Positions 35,822 through 47,250 are shown, counted from the first letter of the stretch. The stretch is DNA of 64,000 nt from Scolanthus callimorphus (GCA_033964015.1 CM066919.1:18912146-18976145), one strand, 5' to 3'. Made by a program: numbers and translations. The notes: generated by a model from the sequence alone, not told the origin.

Positions 35822-36227
35822 GCCGGGGAAATACGAGGCACAAAATCCCTCAACTTGTCGCGCAGCATTGCTGCGTTGCAAGTCTAAAGTTTTGTTGCTC
35901 GTTTTTCATCAAATTCACAACTTGCCGCGCAACATTTTGTTTTGATGATCACACATGCGAGTCCAAGGCGAATTTGGCCCCTTAACACTTCATTTCTATT
36001 GACTAATCAACTTGAATTGTAGGCAAGATGTTGCGCGACAAGTTGTGTGTTTGATGAAAAACGAGCAACAAAGCCAGAATTTGTGTCTCAAAGTAGACCC
36101 GCACTCTACTTCGCGCAACAAATTTTCACAACCTGCAACAAATGTTTTTGTTGCGCGACAAGTTGTGGCGCGAGATGAAAAACGCGCAACATCGATCATC
36201 AACTTGCAACGCAACGTTTCCCCGGCT
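35822..36227. mobile_element. MITE with repeated TTGCGCGACAAGTTG motifs, nested
   Basis: The inverted ends AGCCGGGGAAA and TTTCCCCGGCT are about 400 bp apart. Between them CAACTTGTCGCGCA-type motifs recur at least five times in both orientations. It lies inside the 2.4-kb element 34430-36854. There is no ORF. Confidence 0.65.
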
Positions 36228-37768
36228 TTACAGATCTCCTAATTGATAGTTTCTCGTACTTATGCTCAAACGGTCTGCTGTGGAACGCCTGGTATTTTTT
36301 GCATTCGGTGGCGATCGTATCGGAAGAAAATGGTGGAGATTTCAAGGTTTTTGGGCTTAATACTTCGGCATCAACATAATAAACTACAATCCGCGCCAAA
36401 ACTAGTTGACACACACACTCCATTTAGTAACGCTAAAAAATGCTCGCAAGAACGATCACAGACAGGACAACATTAATGCACAACCCCCTCTCCCCCTGTG
36501 CAATATTGAAATCCCAACTACGCCGCACAAAACTCCGATGATATCCCTACAGGAACAACATTGATTGGGGAAGAGGGGAGAAAAGAGCTTGTTGGCGGGA
36601 GACTCTTGCTAAGGAACCAAATTTTAAGAATAACGGTTCAAACGTTGAGAAATGGGTCAACAGTTTTGGCGGGGATTGTAGGTATTGACCTGCAAATCTT
36701 TGAAATTACCGTATTTAGAAGGATTTTTTAAAACAATTTTTAGTTATTTTCTTAAAAAGTGCGGAAAAGTGCGAAGAAAGTGTGAAAGTGCGGAAAAGTG
36801 CGATTTTTGGGCAAAAGTGCGGAATCGCACTGCCGCACTTCCCCAGATGCCCTGTAATGTGCATGGGATCGACTAGGAAAGGTACACTCTTCACTCACCT
36901 TTGTGTAATGTTATGTTCCAAGCCCTCCGAGAACAATTCCATAACTCATAAAGTGGTAGCTCTTAAAAGGACCATTAATGTAATGGAAATGGTCCCTCCC
37001 CTGAAAAGCTCACGAATTGGGATGGCCCTTCCCTTACCATTCCTTCCCTTACTATTGGAATTTCCAATACATACAAAGCAGGATAAATACAAATACCAAA
37101 ATTGACAACCAACTTTTCTGAATTTCTCTGCTCATTCCATGGTGGGTATTTTCTTGAATCTTTTATGAATATATTGACAAATAAAAGCTTTTCTCTTTAT
37201 GGTATGTTTGTGCTTTGTTAGAATCATTCCATTGGGTAGGTTATAGTCTTCCACACAGCCAGTCCACAGTGACAAACAATGTACCCATGACAACCATGTT
37301 TTATTCTCACGGAAACATGTAACCGGGAGCTCCGCTTTTAGCCAGTGGCTAAATCTATATATTATCGTTAGTCTTTCTGTAAACCTAATTGGATATCGAG
37401 GATAATGTTTTAATGAAGACATTTTTTCACAATAATGATTTCAAAAGCATAACAAATCTGATAATTTCATTTTTTCTTGAGAAATTCCAATTTTTGCAAT
37501 TAGCGTTATTTGAAGGTAGTTGTCATGTATCTAAAGATGTGTTTACCTTTCAATTTCACCTTTTCCTGTTTGTCTTCAGAAGGTCTAAATAAAAAATCCA
37601 AGATGGCCGCCACTGCGTCACGTGATAAGCGTTGCCATGGTAACAAAATATGTTAAAATATTGCTCTCGATGAAATTATTCTACTGACCAATTTTGATGA
37701 TGATCCATAGTATAGAAAACGAGTTTTGAGCAATATTCCCTTTTTTCAGGCAAATGGGTTTTGAGCCC

Positions 37769-38053
37769 TTACTGCGATTTTCATAATTCTGCGAACTCTC
37801 GCTAACGATTTCCAGCCGTCAAACCGCCTTCTGGCTTCCGCCAATCAAACTCCCGAGTCCTTTTGTTGTTACCCATTGTGCTTTTTGATTGGCCAGCACG
37901 TAACCGTTTTAGCACTGCTTAGGCGCTGGCCAATCAAAAAGCACAAAGAGTAACGACGAAAAAGACTCGGGCGTTTGATTGGCGGAAGCCAGAAGGCGGT
38001 TTTACGGTTGGAAATCGTTAGCGAGAGTTCGCAGAATTATGAAAATCGCAGTA
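37769..38053. mobile_element. CCAAT-containing palindromic MITE at the B/C junction
   Basis: This is the duplicate of 21957-22241, with the same long inverted arms and TTTTTGATTGGCCAGC near the centre. Its place just upstream of truncated copies B and C could supply promoter-like CCAAT motifs. Confidence 0.75.
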
Positions 38054-39605
38054 ATAATGCCACTGAGTATTTGATTTCATAATACTACCATATGCGTTCA
38101 ACCCTGAAGCTTGACGATTTTTTCGTTTAGGTTTACCATTTGTCGAGAGGTTGTGGCGTGGAACACAGAGGATTCCGGCAACAGAGAAACAAAATCCTGA
38201 AGACTGCAAACGCGAGAGATTCCGAATTCTAAAGATTTGCTCGTAGTAAGCCTGGGGTTGCTGTTTTTGTATACTGCATTAGAGTCCCTGCAGAACCTGC
38301 AAAGCAGGCGCTTAAACCCTGACAAAGGGCTCGGGACAGTAAGCCTGAGCGTTATTTACGGCGCTCGGTTTTCTGTCATGTATGTTTGTACCTCCACTCA
38401 TGATCGGGAGGCTCGGGTGCAAGTGGACACTCGTCTTGTCTATGATCGCCTATGTTTTGTTTACTGCAGCTAATTACCATGCGAGATGGTGGACCATGAT
38501 ACCTGCCTCTATAATATTAGGTTAGTATATTATACAAATACATTAATTTTATATATGTCTTTCATTATTATTTAGGTGTTGGGAACTACCGTTCATTCAT
38601 ATAAATAGAGACAAATATATGGGCGCGCGGGGATATGCAGGAATTCATCTTCGAGTATTCAAATTTTGATATCTCGAAGCCCCTTCAATATCATCATATG
38701 TCATGCATGCAGCATGGCTGTAATGAGTGTATTTTGATCGACCAGGTGTGTCCGCGGCTCCGTTATGGGCATCAACGTGCAGCCCCTTCAATATCATCGA
38801 ATCTCATGCATGCAACTTGGTTGTAATGAGTGTATTCTTTCCCAGGTGCGTCCTCGGCTCCGTTATGGGCATCAACGTGTGCACACTTGACAACCACAGG
38901 GATAAGACTTGCCGAGATAAGCGGTCAACACCCGGAAGCCATCGTTACTCGCTTCTTTGGCATCTTCTTCTTTATATTCCAGAGCGGACAAATCTGGGGG
39001 AACCTCATTGCCTCCCTCGTACTTGACGAAGGTGGCCCGGACATCTTTAGATCGGACGCCGGACAAGTCTGCGGAGTGCATTACCGTGGCCCCATACCGA
39101 AGAAGATCATGTCTGGCAAGTCGACAGAAACTGAACCCCTCGCTAATCCAGATCGCAGCTTGGTAATCAAGCTTCTTAGTATTTACTTGGGCTCAGGGAT
39201 CATAGCTTTTGTAATAGTGATTGCGTTACTGGACAGGCTGACTGGGAATTTGTCAGGCAAGAAGGATAGCGTAGGTGGGCTTACGCTACTTGTAGCCACG
39301 CTCAAACACCTCAAGGACCGTCGTATGCAGCTCGTGTTGGCTATCACAGTGTTTAGTGGTTTGCACCAGGCGTTTATATTCAGCGATTTTACAAAGGTAA
39401 TGAAAACATGATTATGACACCTCTCCTTGTTGGGGTACATGGCATTATAATGTTCATCCATTATTCATAACGCAGCTGTCCAATCTGAAAGCGGTATACA
39501 GGTCACATGCACAGGCATGTAAACCGGATACAACTCCCATCAAACTAAACGCACGGGGAGGGCTTGAATAGTCAGCAGGGAAAGTGTGGGTTAATGAATA
39601 AATAC

Positions 39606-39708
39606 AATAGTTAATAGATCTATTAGTGTTCTATAATTTTTTAGAATACTAATGTCGATATTAGTATTCTAAAAAAATTACAGAATACTAATAGATCTAT
39701 TAACTATT
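39606..39708. repeat. Near-perfect hairpin, 103 bp
   Basis: AATAGTTAATAGATCTATTA and its complement form the ends, and TTAGAATACTAATGTCGATA pairs across the centre. It is AT-rich with MITE-like geometry and no clear target duplication. Confidence 0.7.
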
Positions 39709-39883
39709 CAGACAAAATAGTCAAACATTTGAAAAAACACATGGCAAGGAAAACATTTTAATCACAGTAGAACTTATCTACTTAACATTGAAATTGATTG
39801 TGCAGTTATTAATACTGCATTACTTGCAATACTTTTAAGTATAGCAGAAGGCGCATTATTCTCAGTAGGCATATCAATACAAG

Positions 39884-40204
39884 CTAAATCTTCATCTGAA
39901 ATGTCAAACAAAATTCGTTGGTGCTACTATTGGCATTATTATTAAAGCCGAAATTACCAGAAGGCAAATCAATGTTTGCTAGAACGTCATCAGATAAATC
40001 ATAAGCAAAATCACTAAACTGCTCCAACTCTAACACTCTCCTGACTGTTACGGGCACTATTAAAGTTAAAGCGGGACTGTCACGGTACGCGCATGTGCGA
40101 ATTTTGATCACTTTGGTCCGGGCCGGAACGATGGCTGTGAGAGGGAGGAAAATACGCTGGTAGAATCCGTTCAAATTTTGTTGTTTCATTGTTTCGGGGT
40201 CCAT
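39884..40204 (-). CDS. Unidentified ORF, divergent from the next
   Basis: 106 codons start MDPETMKQQNLNGFYQRIFL and later give FAYDLSDDVLANIDLPSG. A donor or acceptor near the end is possible but not clear. The ORF begins 126 bp from the opposite-strand ATG at 40330, an arrangement that could share a promoter. I recognise no domain. It may be the first exon of a transposon or host gene carried into the intron. Confidence 0.3.
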   Translation of the reverse strand: MDPETMKQQNLNGFYQRIFLPLTAIVPARTKVIKIRTCAYRDSPALTLIVPVTVRRVLELEQFSDFAYDLSDDVLANIDLPSGNFGFNNNANSSTNEFCLTFQMKI

Positions 40205-40329
40205 CTACCCTTAATTCTTAACGGGTATTCTCTCATGAGATCTCCTTAGTATCGTGACCAAATTTTGGAGTCGATGCAATATTGTTTGTCGTTTTACATT
40301 GAATGAGACTCGAGCGTCATTTTCACTGA

Positions 40330-40508
40330 TGGCTGCCCAACAAGAAAGGCCTAATCGAGGTCGTCCTTACGCCGAAATGGCTTGGGAACACAATAAAAAC
40401 AGGATCTGGATATCGGAAAGGGTACACGAGACATGGAAATTGTTCAAGGGCTACGGTATCTTCACTTCAGGCAACGATTTTGCAGCTCATTTGTCTAAAA
40501 AACCCTAA
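40330..40508 (+). CDS. Unidentified short ORF, possible captured exon
   Basis: From the internal ATG the peptide reads MAAQQERPNRGRPYAEMAWE, then KNRIWISERVHETWKLFKG and ends AAHLSKKP. The basic N-part followed by an amphipathic W-rich stretch looks protein-like rather than random, but no family is assigned. The frame is also open upstream to 40254. TAAAAGCGGAGCTCC follows at about 40530 and resembles the end of the unit spacer near 37330. Confidence 0.3.
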
Positions 40509-40605
40509 TATATAGATTTAGCCACTGGCTAAAAGCGGAGCTCCTGGTTATAAAATGTTCTATGTGAATGGAAGGGATTTCCATGTGTACATGGTTTATA
40601 TGGTT

Positions 40606-41834
40606 GCTTTAGAGTCTTCACGAGATATTAATTTTTCAAGCATAGATGACGTCATCGATGACGTCATATCACGTGACCACTTCATTTCGATCATATGGTG
40701 GCCTAGACTACACTACCCAAGTTTGGTTCTTTTAGAGTTTTCCCCTCACGAGATATTATTTTTTTCAAGCATAGATGACGTCATCGATGACGTCACATCA
40801 CGTGACCACTTCATTTTGCTCATCTGGTGACCTAGACCACACTACCCAAGTTGGTTGTTCTAGAGTCTTCTCTTGACGAGATATTCATTTTTCAAGCATA
40901 GATGACGTCATCGATGACGTCACATCACGTGACCACTTCATTTTGCTCATCTGGTGACCTAGACCACACTACCCAAGTTTGGTTGTTCTAGAGTCTTCTC
41001 TTGACGAGATATTCATTTTTCAAGCATAGATGACGTCATCGGTGACGTCACATCACGTGACCACTTCATTTCGCTCATCTGGTGACCAAGACCACACTGC
41101 CCAAGTTTGGTTGTTTTAGAGTCTTCTCTTGACGAGATATTCATTTTTCAAGCATAGATGACGTCATCGATGACGTCACATCACGTGACCACTTCATTTC
41201 GATCATATGGTGGCCTAGACCACACTACCCAAGTTTGGTTCTTTTAGAGTTTTCCCTTCACGAGATATTATTTTTTTCAAGCATAGATGACGTCATCGAT
41301 GACGTCACATCACGTGACCACTTCATTTTGCTCATCTGGTGACCTAGACCACACTACCCAAGTTTGGTTGTTCTAGAGTCTTCTCTTGACGAGATATTCA
41401 TTTTTCAAGCATAGATGACGTCATCGATGACGTCACATCACGTGACCACTTCATTTCGCTCATCTGGTGACCTAGACCACACTACCCAAGTTTGGTTGTT
41501 TTAGAGTCTTCTCTTCACGAGATATTCATTTTTCAAGCATAGATGACGTCATCGATGACGTCACATCACGTGACCACTTCATTTCGCTCATCTGGTGACC
41601 AAGACCACACTACCCAAGTTTGGTTGTTTTAGAGTCTTCTCTTCACGAGATATTCATTTTTCAAGCATAGATGACGTCATCTATGACGTCACATCACGTG
41701 ACCACTTCATTTCGCTCATGACCTAGACCTAGACCACACTACCCAAGTTTGGTTGTTTTAGAGTCTTCTCTTCACGAGATATTCATTTTTTAAGCATAGA
41801 TGACGTCATCGATGACGTCACATCACGTGACCGT
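40606..41834. repeat. 128-bp satellite, ten units, with CRE palindromes and an E-box
   Basis: Unit anchors (start of the first TGACGTCA) are at 40647, 40776, 40903, 41031, 41159, 41288, 41416, 41544, 41672 and 41801, giving periods of 127-129 bp. Most units carry the 20-bp palindrome TGACGTCATCGATGACGTCA, that is two full CRE sites, followed after a short gap by TCACGTGACC, which contains the E-box CACGTG. Units 4 and 9 have a one-base change in the centre. The rest of the unit (CAAGTTTGGTTGTTTTAGAG..) is well conserved. The array ends in a GACGGACGGACGG segment at about 41950. Confidence 0.95.
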
Positions 41835-42249
41835 GCTACAGCACCCCCCTTGTGGCATAGACAAAATATCCCAAGTATGGCTGTCTTAGGATGTTCCCTT
41901 GAGGAGATATAATTTTTTCTTTGCATACCACAGGGTTCCCATGTGTACACGGACGACGGACGGACGGCGGACACTATAGGTTTAATACCAGAAAAATAAA
42001 GAAAAAATCATATCTCCCGAAGGGAAGCTTCTCTAGAAGCCAAACTTGGACAAACTTTCAAAGACCATCAGAGGAACTCTACACCAAAGTCACGTTCCCT
42101 CACGCCATCAATGACGTCATCAAAATGATCCAAAATGCCCGTGACGTTCAAAAATCAACTCGATGGTATACGTTTTTCCCTTAGGTATGGTGCTCCGCTT
42201 GCGCGGGCCTTCGGCCCGCGCTGGAGGTCCGCTAAAAACTTACCACAAT

Positions 42250-45200
42250 GTCTTTTTTTTTTATTTTTTTTTTTTTTTTTTTTATTTAAACATTTCTTTC
42301 CACTATTACATACGACCATACATGTTACATAAAGGAAAAAAAAATACACTAACTAATCTACTAACAACACTATACAGAGATTTTGAACGCTCTTATATAT
42401 CGAAAATTAACGTACATCACATACAAAAAAAGAATGTGGAGCCACCTTTGTTCTTTCTGGCTCTCCATTTTTTAAATTTTTTATTGTTTTATATTTTATT
42501 TTTTATTATATAACTTTGTTTTTTTTTTTTTTTTTTTTTTCTATTCCTATAGGAATCGAGGAAATATTTGGTCAGGATACCCCATTTCATCAAATGGGTG
42601 GGGTAATTTCCCCGGTCTATTGCAATTGTACGTTCTATTAGTTCATACTGCCTAAGGGTCTCTAAAAACATATCAATTGAAGGTAGGTTGAATGACTCTC
42701 TTTTTTATAAAGCATCAATTTATAAATTAAAATTATGAATTGATTAATGCTGCCTGATCGGTCTCGTGCTCTATTCCCAATAATATTGAAGAGGCTTCTA
42801 GAGGGGTAGATTGATATTAGCGCATTTAAAAACCCATTGGCGAATTTCAAAATAGAAATTTTTGGCGTCTACGCATTGGACAAACAGGTGATCTACCGTT
42901 TCCTGGTAATATTTACAGTACGAGCACCGAGGTGATTCAACCAGGCCGAATTTTATAAAGATGTTTGTTTAAAAACAATACATTATTAAGAATTTTATAT
43001 TGAAAGAGCGAAGGTACGTGTCAATCGTAGTTTCGCCAACTCTCTTATAAATCTTTATCCAAGGGATATCTACCCCAAGTCTTTTTTCGATATTAGTCTG
43101 AGAAGTAGGAACTTTAAATATTTGTTCAACAAAGTGCCAATATGCTGTTTTAGATGTAAGTTTCTGAAGTAATAATATGTCGTTACCAAAATAAAGCCTC
43201 CGGCCATGCAAACTGGTTAGCCCTTTCTCTATTTTCTGGCAGTACGCTATTGGTTTTCATCAGAGATTTTCCATTCCCTAGGGATGGAGTTCTTCAGCGC
43301 TAGCCACTGTATAAACTCACCCTCTCTCACTCCTTTTTTCTGTATGTCCTCCCAGTCGCATAGCCGGCCATCTATACACACATCAGCTATTTTGATAATT
43401 CCCTTTGCAATAAAGCTCTTATAATCTGCTATTATTTTACCCCTCTTCATATATCTATTATTCCATAAATATTGGTCTAAAACAACTTCGATGTCGTCTT
43501 CAGTTTCACACTGACCAATTTCTGCCCATTTCTAAGGATATTTCTATAAAACTCGGGGAGTGACAGTGGGATCTGTGATACATCGAAATTATTTCCAATA
43601 CACTCAATACCACCTATCTGCTTAAGATACATATTTGGTATTATTTTCCATTGTTTTTGCTCATGGCTAAACCATTTCTTGATCCACATACATAAACTAG
43701 CATTTAATTTACATTTATAATCTAAAGCCCTCAGGCCACCCTCCTCATACTTTCCTATTAGCGTTTCATGTTTTATCTTAGGCTTTTTCCCATTCCAAAT
43801 AAATTTATTTAAAGCAGTGTCAACCTGTTGCACATATAACTCCGGAACTGGTACTTTGGAAAAAACATAGTCAATCTTGGAAATTGCTAAGGACTTAATA
43901 ATTTGAATCTTGCCATACAATGACTGGAAGCAGCGAGGTGGTACTCACTCGCCAATTTTTGCCGTTAAAATCAATTTTTAAAGCATCGGTTTGCAGTAAG
44001 CTCATTCTCTAAGCACAAGTCTATGCACCTAATACTCATCTTTCCCTGGAAAAATAATTTTTGTGAAAAAGAGTTTTTTAGGATCGAAAAATCATTATAA
44101 ATATCTCTGTTTTTATGCAAATTTGCATGTCCCAGCGTCACACGTTCAGCGCCTGGTGTAAAAATATTTTTACTTATTTCTTCATGGATAAAACATACAA
44201 CGCAAAATTTGCCATAAATCGAAGGTCCAATCCTAAATGAAATAACTTATATGGTATTTTCTTCAATATATGCATCTTCTTCGATATTATTAGTGAAAAC
44301 GTCTTTGCCATTTCGTGTCCCAAAATTTGATAATTTTAGCGTATTTCAGGTTTTTTAGATTTATTGTCAAAATAAGCAACGCCGCAATGAAACAAACTGA
44401 GCCAACTGTGGTCTATAGATTTTTATGTCGAAATGTGGCATTCTGACTGAGATCGGAAATAAGTTCTTGGAAATATAAAATTTCGAAGTTTACTGAAAGC
44501 ATTGTCCCCCACCAAAATTTAATGCATAATAATACGACCGGGGTTTGCATTTCCTCTAATATATAGATAACCATAAGCCTTATTGCACTAAGAAACTACA
44601 GATGTGTGGTCTAGTAAAATTGCAGTCATTTGGTCTATTGCCCGGACTTATAGCCTATTTTGAGAGAGTTTAGCAATGGCGTGAAGTTTACTGAAAGTTT
44701 TGTCCCCCACTTCATAAAATTTACATATCTAAACAAACGACAGCAAATGTGATTGCTACCGAAGTTTGTTTCTAATTTCTTCGTTTACATTTAAAAAAAA
44801 TCAAGGTTTTTTGCTCAACTATCTAAACCAATACATCTGAGATTCCATTCGCACCGACGAGGTAGATTTCGGCTATAACACACGAGATTTAAAACTCACT
44901 ATGTTATTTTTGTAATTTATGCAATTCGGAAGAAATTCATTACAGTTTAGAAAAAGTTCTTCATTTTTTCTGTTTTTCAGATAATTTTTAGCGCGCGATT
45001 AGTTTCACATTTATCGCAAATCAACGGGAATTTATTCAGACAATAGGTATCTTAGTAGATTTGAAGCGTTGTCTGTATTTTGCAAAAAAAAATAGGTATT
45101 TTGAACCACTGCCATTGCGTGTTATTAATAAAAAAACTAAGAAAATTTGCACTTTAAGGTAGCTTATAGCAGTTTTTAGTTGACTCTTCGGTCTGGTATG

Positions 45201-46640
45201 GCCTGTATCTCACGTGCTATACATACACAGAAAGGCAAGCCACTTAACAAGAAACATGCAATTGATCGTATATGTATTTACATGATTTGTTTAAATTGAC
45301 GCTTCCATGGCAACGAAATGGCGGCCCTCCATTTTTTGAGTTGAAGAATCCACCCAGACATGCAAGATAACTTTTCGCAATACCAACGCCAATGAGGTCA
45401 GACTATAAGTTTGAAGAAATAGGCCAAGAGCGTTTCGAAGACCATTTTTTGTCAAGAAAATCAAGCGTAGTCAATCAAACTCGTGAGCCAATCAGATCCT
45501 TTCCTAGTTTCGCCTAGTGCGACATGTCTGTTGCGACATGTCTCGAAAAACAAGCCAAAGGAGTGCACTGAACAAGGATCCGATTGGCTCACACGATTGT
45601 GATTGACTACGCAGCCAACTTAACTGCCAAAGGCTCACTACATTTGACCTACAGGGTCAGGTTTATCAGAAACACTTGCAAATGGCATTTCTAAAAGAAA
45701 GGTTTTTATTATAAACGTTGTGACTGGTGATTTTTCCTACTGTTATGTACCGTTCGAATTTTTGATATTGGGAGAGTGCAAGTGGGTTTTTTTGCAAAAG
45801 AAAGGAATCTTGCGTTTGACTAGTTACCAGACCCCACCCGGTAAGGAGATAAAATTGCTCATATTATTAGAAATATTGATCAAAATCAGTTGAAAAATAG
45901 ATAATTCGACGTGTTTCTCTATAAACCATAGTGCAAAGTAGCCAAATGCAAACGTTATAAGTAAAGAAAAATACGTCGGAAACTCGCATGTGACGGTAGT
46001 GAGTACCACCTCGCTGCTTCCAGTCAATGTGAGTGTTCGCGCACTCCAAATCGATAACACTGTTCGAAGATTTTCCAGAGGCCTCACGAAGTTATGACTT
46101 TCTTTATATATCTTATTAAAGGAAAAATAAATACCCAGTATCCTTAAACCCTTAGAGTCAAAATCGACCCATTTTAGCTTATGCTCCGAACATCTCGATG
46201 CCGGATTGGTTGAATACAACCAACCTACCTCCGATTTACTGGTATTCATTTTTTAGAGAAGAGAAGGCAGCGAATTCATTCAATACCTTTATAGTATAAG
46301 ACGACTTTTCAAGTCACCCAGGAAAAACGATACATCATCTGCAAACATAACTGCCTTCTTCTCCTTACCATGAAGATTTATCCCCTTGATTTGTTTATTT
46401 GAACGTATCAAAGTTACCATAATTTCTATTACTAGCAAAAAGATTTGAGGACTGATCGGGTCGCCCTGTTTAGTGCCACGCCCTATCTGGAAATACTGCG
46501 TAGCTGAGCCATTATTCATGACACAGCTGTAGTTCTCTCCGAGTAGCGTTTTAATCCATTGTATAAACTCGGGCCGAACCCAAATTTCTTAAGGGTTGCG
46601 AAAATAAAGCTATGCTCTACACTCTACACAATCGGTAAGA
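42250..46640 (-). pseudogene. L1-like LINE 3' fragment, interrupted and decayed
   Basis: Read on the minus strand from about 46640: FATLKKFGFGPEFIQW, then RGTKQGDPISPQIF and the active-site segment MFADDVSFF (46289-46519). After an interruption comes WSARTLTLYGKIQIIKSLA, LNKFIWNGKKPKIKHETL and the C-terminal zinc-binding pattern CSYCKYYQETVDHLFVQC (about 42880-42930). It ends in a T-run on the + strand at 42251-42287, the poly(A) tail. Motif order and C-terminus are those of L1/Tx1-type LINEs. Several frame breaks and a 2.1-kb transposon (43923-46024) make it non-functional. The endonuclease is missing. Confidence 0.85.
43923..46024. mobile_element. 2.1-kb DNA transposon inside the LINE, 27-bp inverted ends
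   Basis: The terminal repeats (43923-43949 and 45998-46024) match over 27 bp and start ACTGGAAGCAGCGAGGTGGT. The target duplication CAATG (43918-43922 and 46025-46029) restores the LINE frame ..RTLTLYGKIQ.. when collapsed, so the borders are exact. A 5-bp duplication is unusual; the ends do not match the Transib CACWATG type. No transposase ORF is present. An inner hairpin with CAATCA/TGATTG arms lies at 45467-45610. Confidence 0.9.
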
Positions 46641-47116
46641 TTCACTGTGAGATCCTCCACTTCATCTTTGTTCGTACAAACGAAACCAACTGACTCATTT
46701 CTTGCGACTTTGTTCTCGCGAATCTCTGCCATTCTGTAAATATCCTCACGCCCCACTTAGTGGCACTCCTAGTATTTTTTGGTACGGTCTCTTCCAACCA
46801 ACTTTCTCTTCCGAAACAGTTTTTGGCTGCCTAAATTTTCGATGCATTTGGGCTTGAGCAGCGAGTGAATAAATTTTTCGCCTTCTGTTGCTAACAAATA
46901 CGAGTTCATTTTCAGATATTTGGCTATTACGTAACAAACAAAAGCACTATTCCCATTGGGTTGTATACCATAACAAAGGACCATTCATTGACCCTCCTCT
47001 TTTATAAATGTATTGTTATACATCATAGTACTTTACAATATTCGCGTCCGATTTGTATGGAAATTGTAAATCCCATACAAATCGGCCGCTCATATTGTAA
47101 ATAGTACTTAGTAAGG
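46640..47116. other. Unassigned sequence 5' of the LINE
   Basis: Short minus-strand frames (46746-46984) give peptides such as MVLCYGIQPNGNSAFVCYVI with no family. It may be the 5' end of the LINE insertion or an older element. Palindromic ATTTGTATGGAAATTGTAAA and CCCATACAAATCGG sit at about 47050-47085. Confidence 0.3.
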
Positions 47117-47250
47117 GTTAGAGAATGGACGCGAGTGTTCTATTGGATATAGACCACTAATGAACAAAAATCTGCGAGCGCGTTAGCGCGAGCAGATTTT
47201 TGTTCATTAGTGGTCTATTTCCCATAGGACACGAGCGTGCATTCTCTAAC
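47117..47250. repeat. Long hairpin MITE
   Basis: The outer ends GTTAGAGAATG and CATTCTCTAAC enclose ATAGACCACTAATGAACAAA and its complement, closed by GAGCGCGTTAGCGCGA. The stem exceeds 50 bp with few mismatches. Confidence 0.7.

Larger units (their letters stand above)
34430..36854. mobile_element. 2.4-kb element with AAGTGCGG clusters, unit B
   Basis: The ends are CAGGGCATCTGGGGAAGTGC and its complement, with the target duplication TAATGT (34424-34429 and 36855-36860). Unit A has the empty site at about 21042-21047. Clusters of AAGTGCGG lie at 34443-34550, 34972-35051 and 36757-36843, which look like subterminal transposase-binding repeats. The left end is present twice (34430 and 34958), with about 250 bp of related sequence after each, so it was tandemly duplicated. 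The 6-bp duplication and CAGG ends suggest a hAT-like element. No transposase is present. Confidence 0.85.
22346..38158. repeat. Tandem segmental duplication, unit B
   Basis: This is the 15.8-kb second unit. Its left and right junctions are the same: the sequence GAGAGGTTGT followed, three to four bases later, by UNC-93A codon 27 (22333-22346 and 38146-38159). A repeated identical junction means the duplication joined one fixed point downstream to one fixed point inside exon 1. Unit-specific insertions are 23960-24625, about 30847-31242 and 34430-36854. Confidence 0.85.

Noticed and set aside
40606..41834. CRISPR array or clustered operator array of bacterial type
   Set aside because: The 128-bp monomers are homologous throughout with no variable spacers; it is a eukaryotic satellite.
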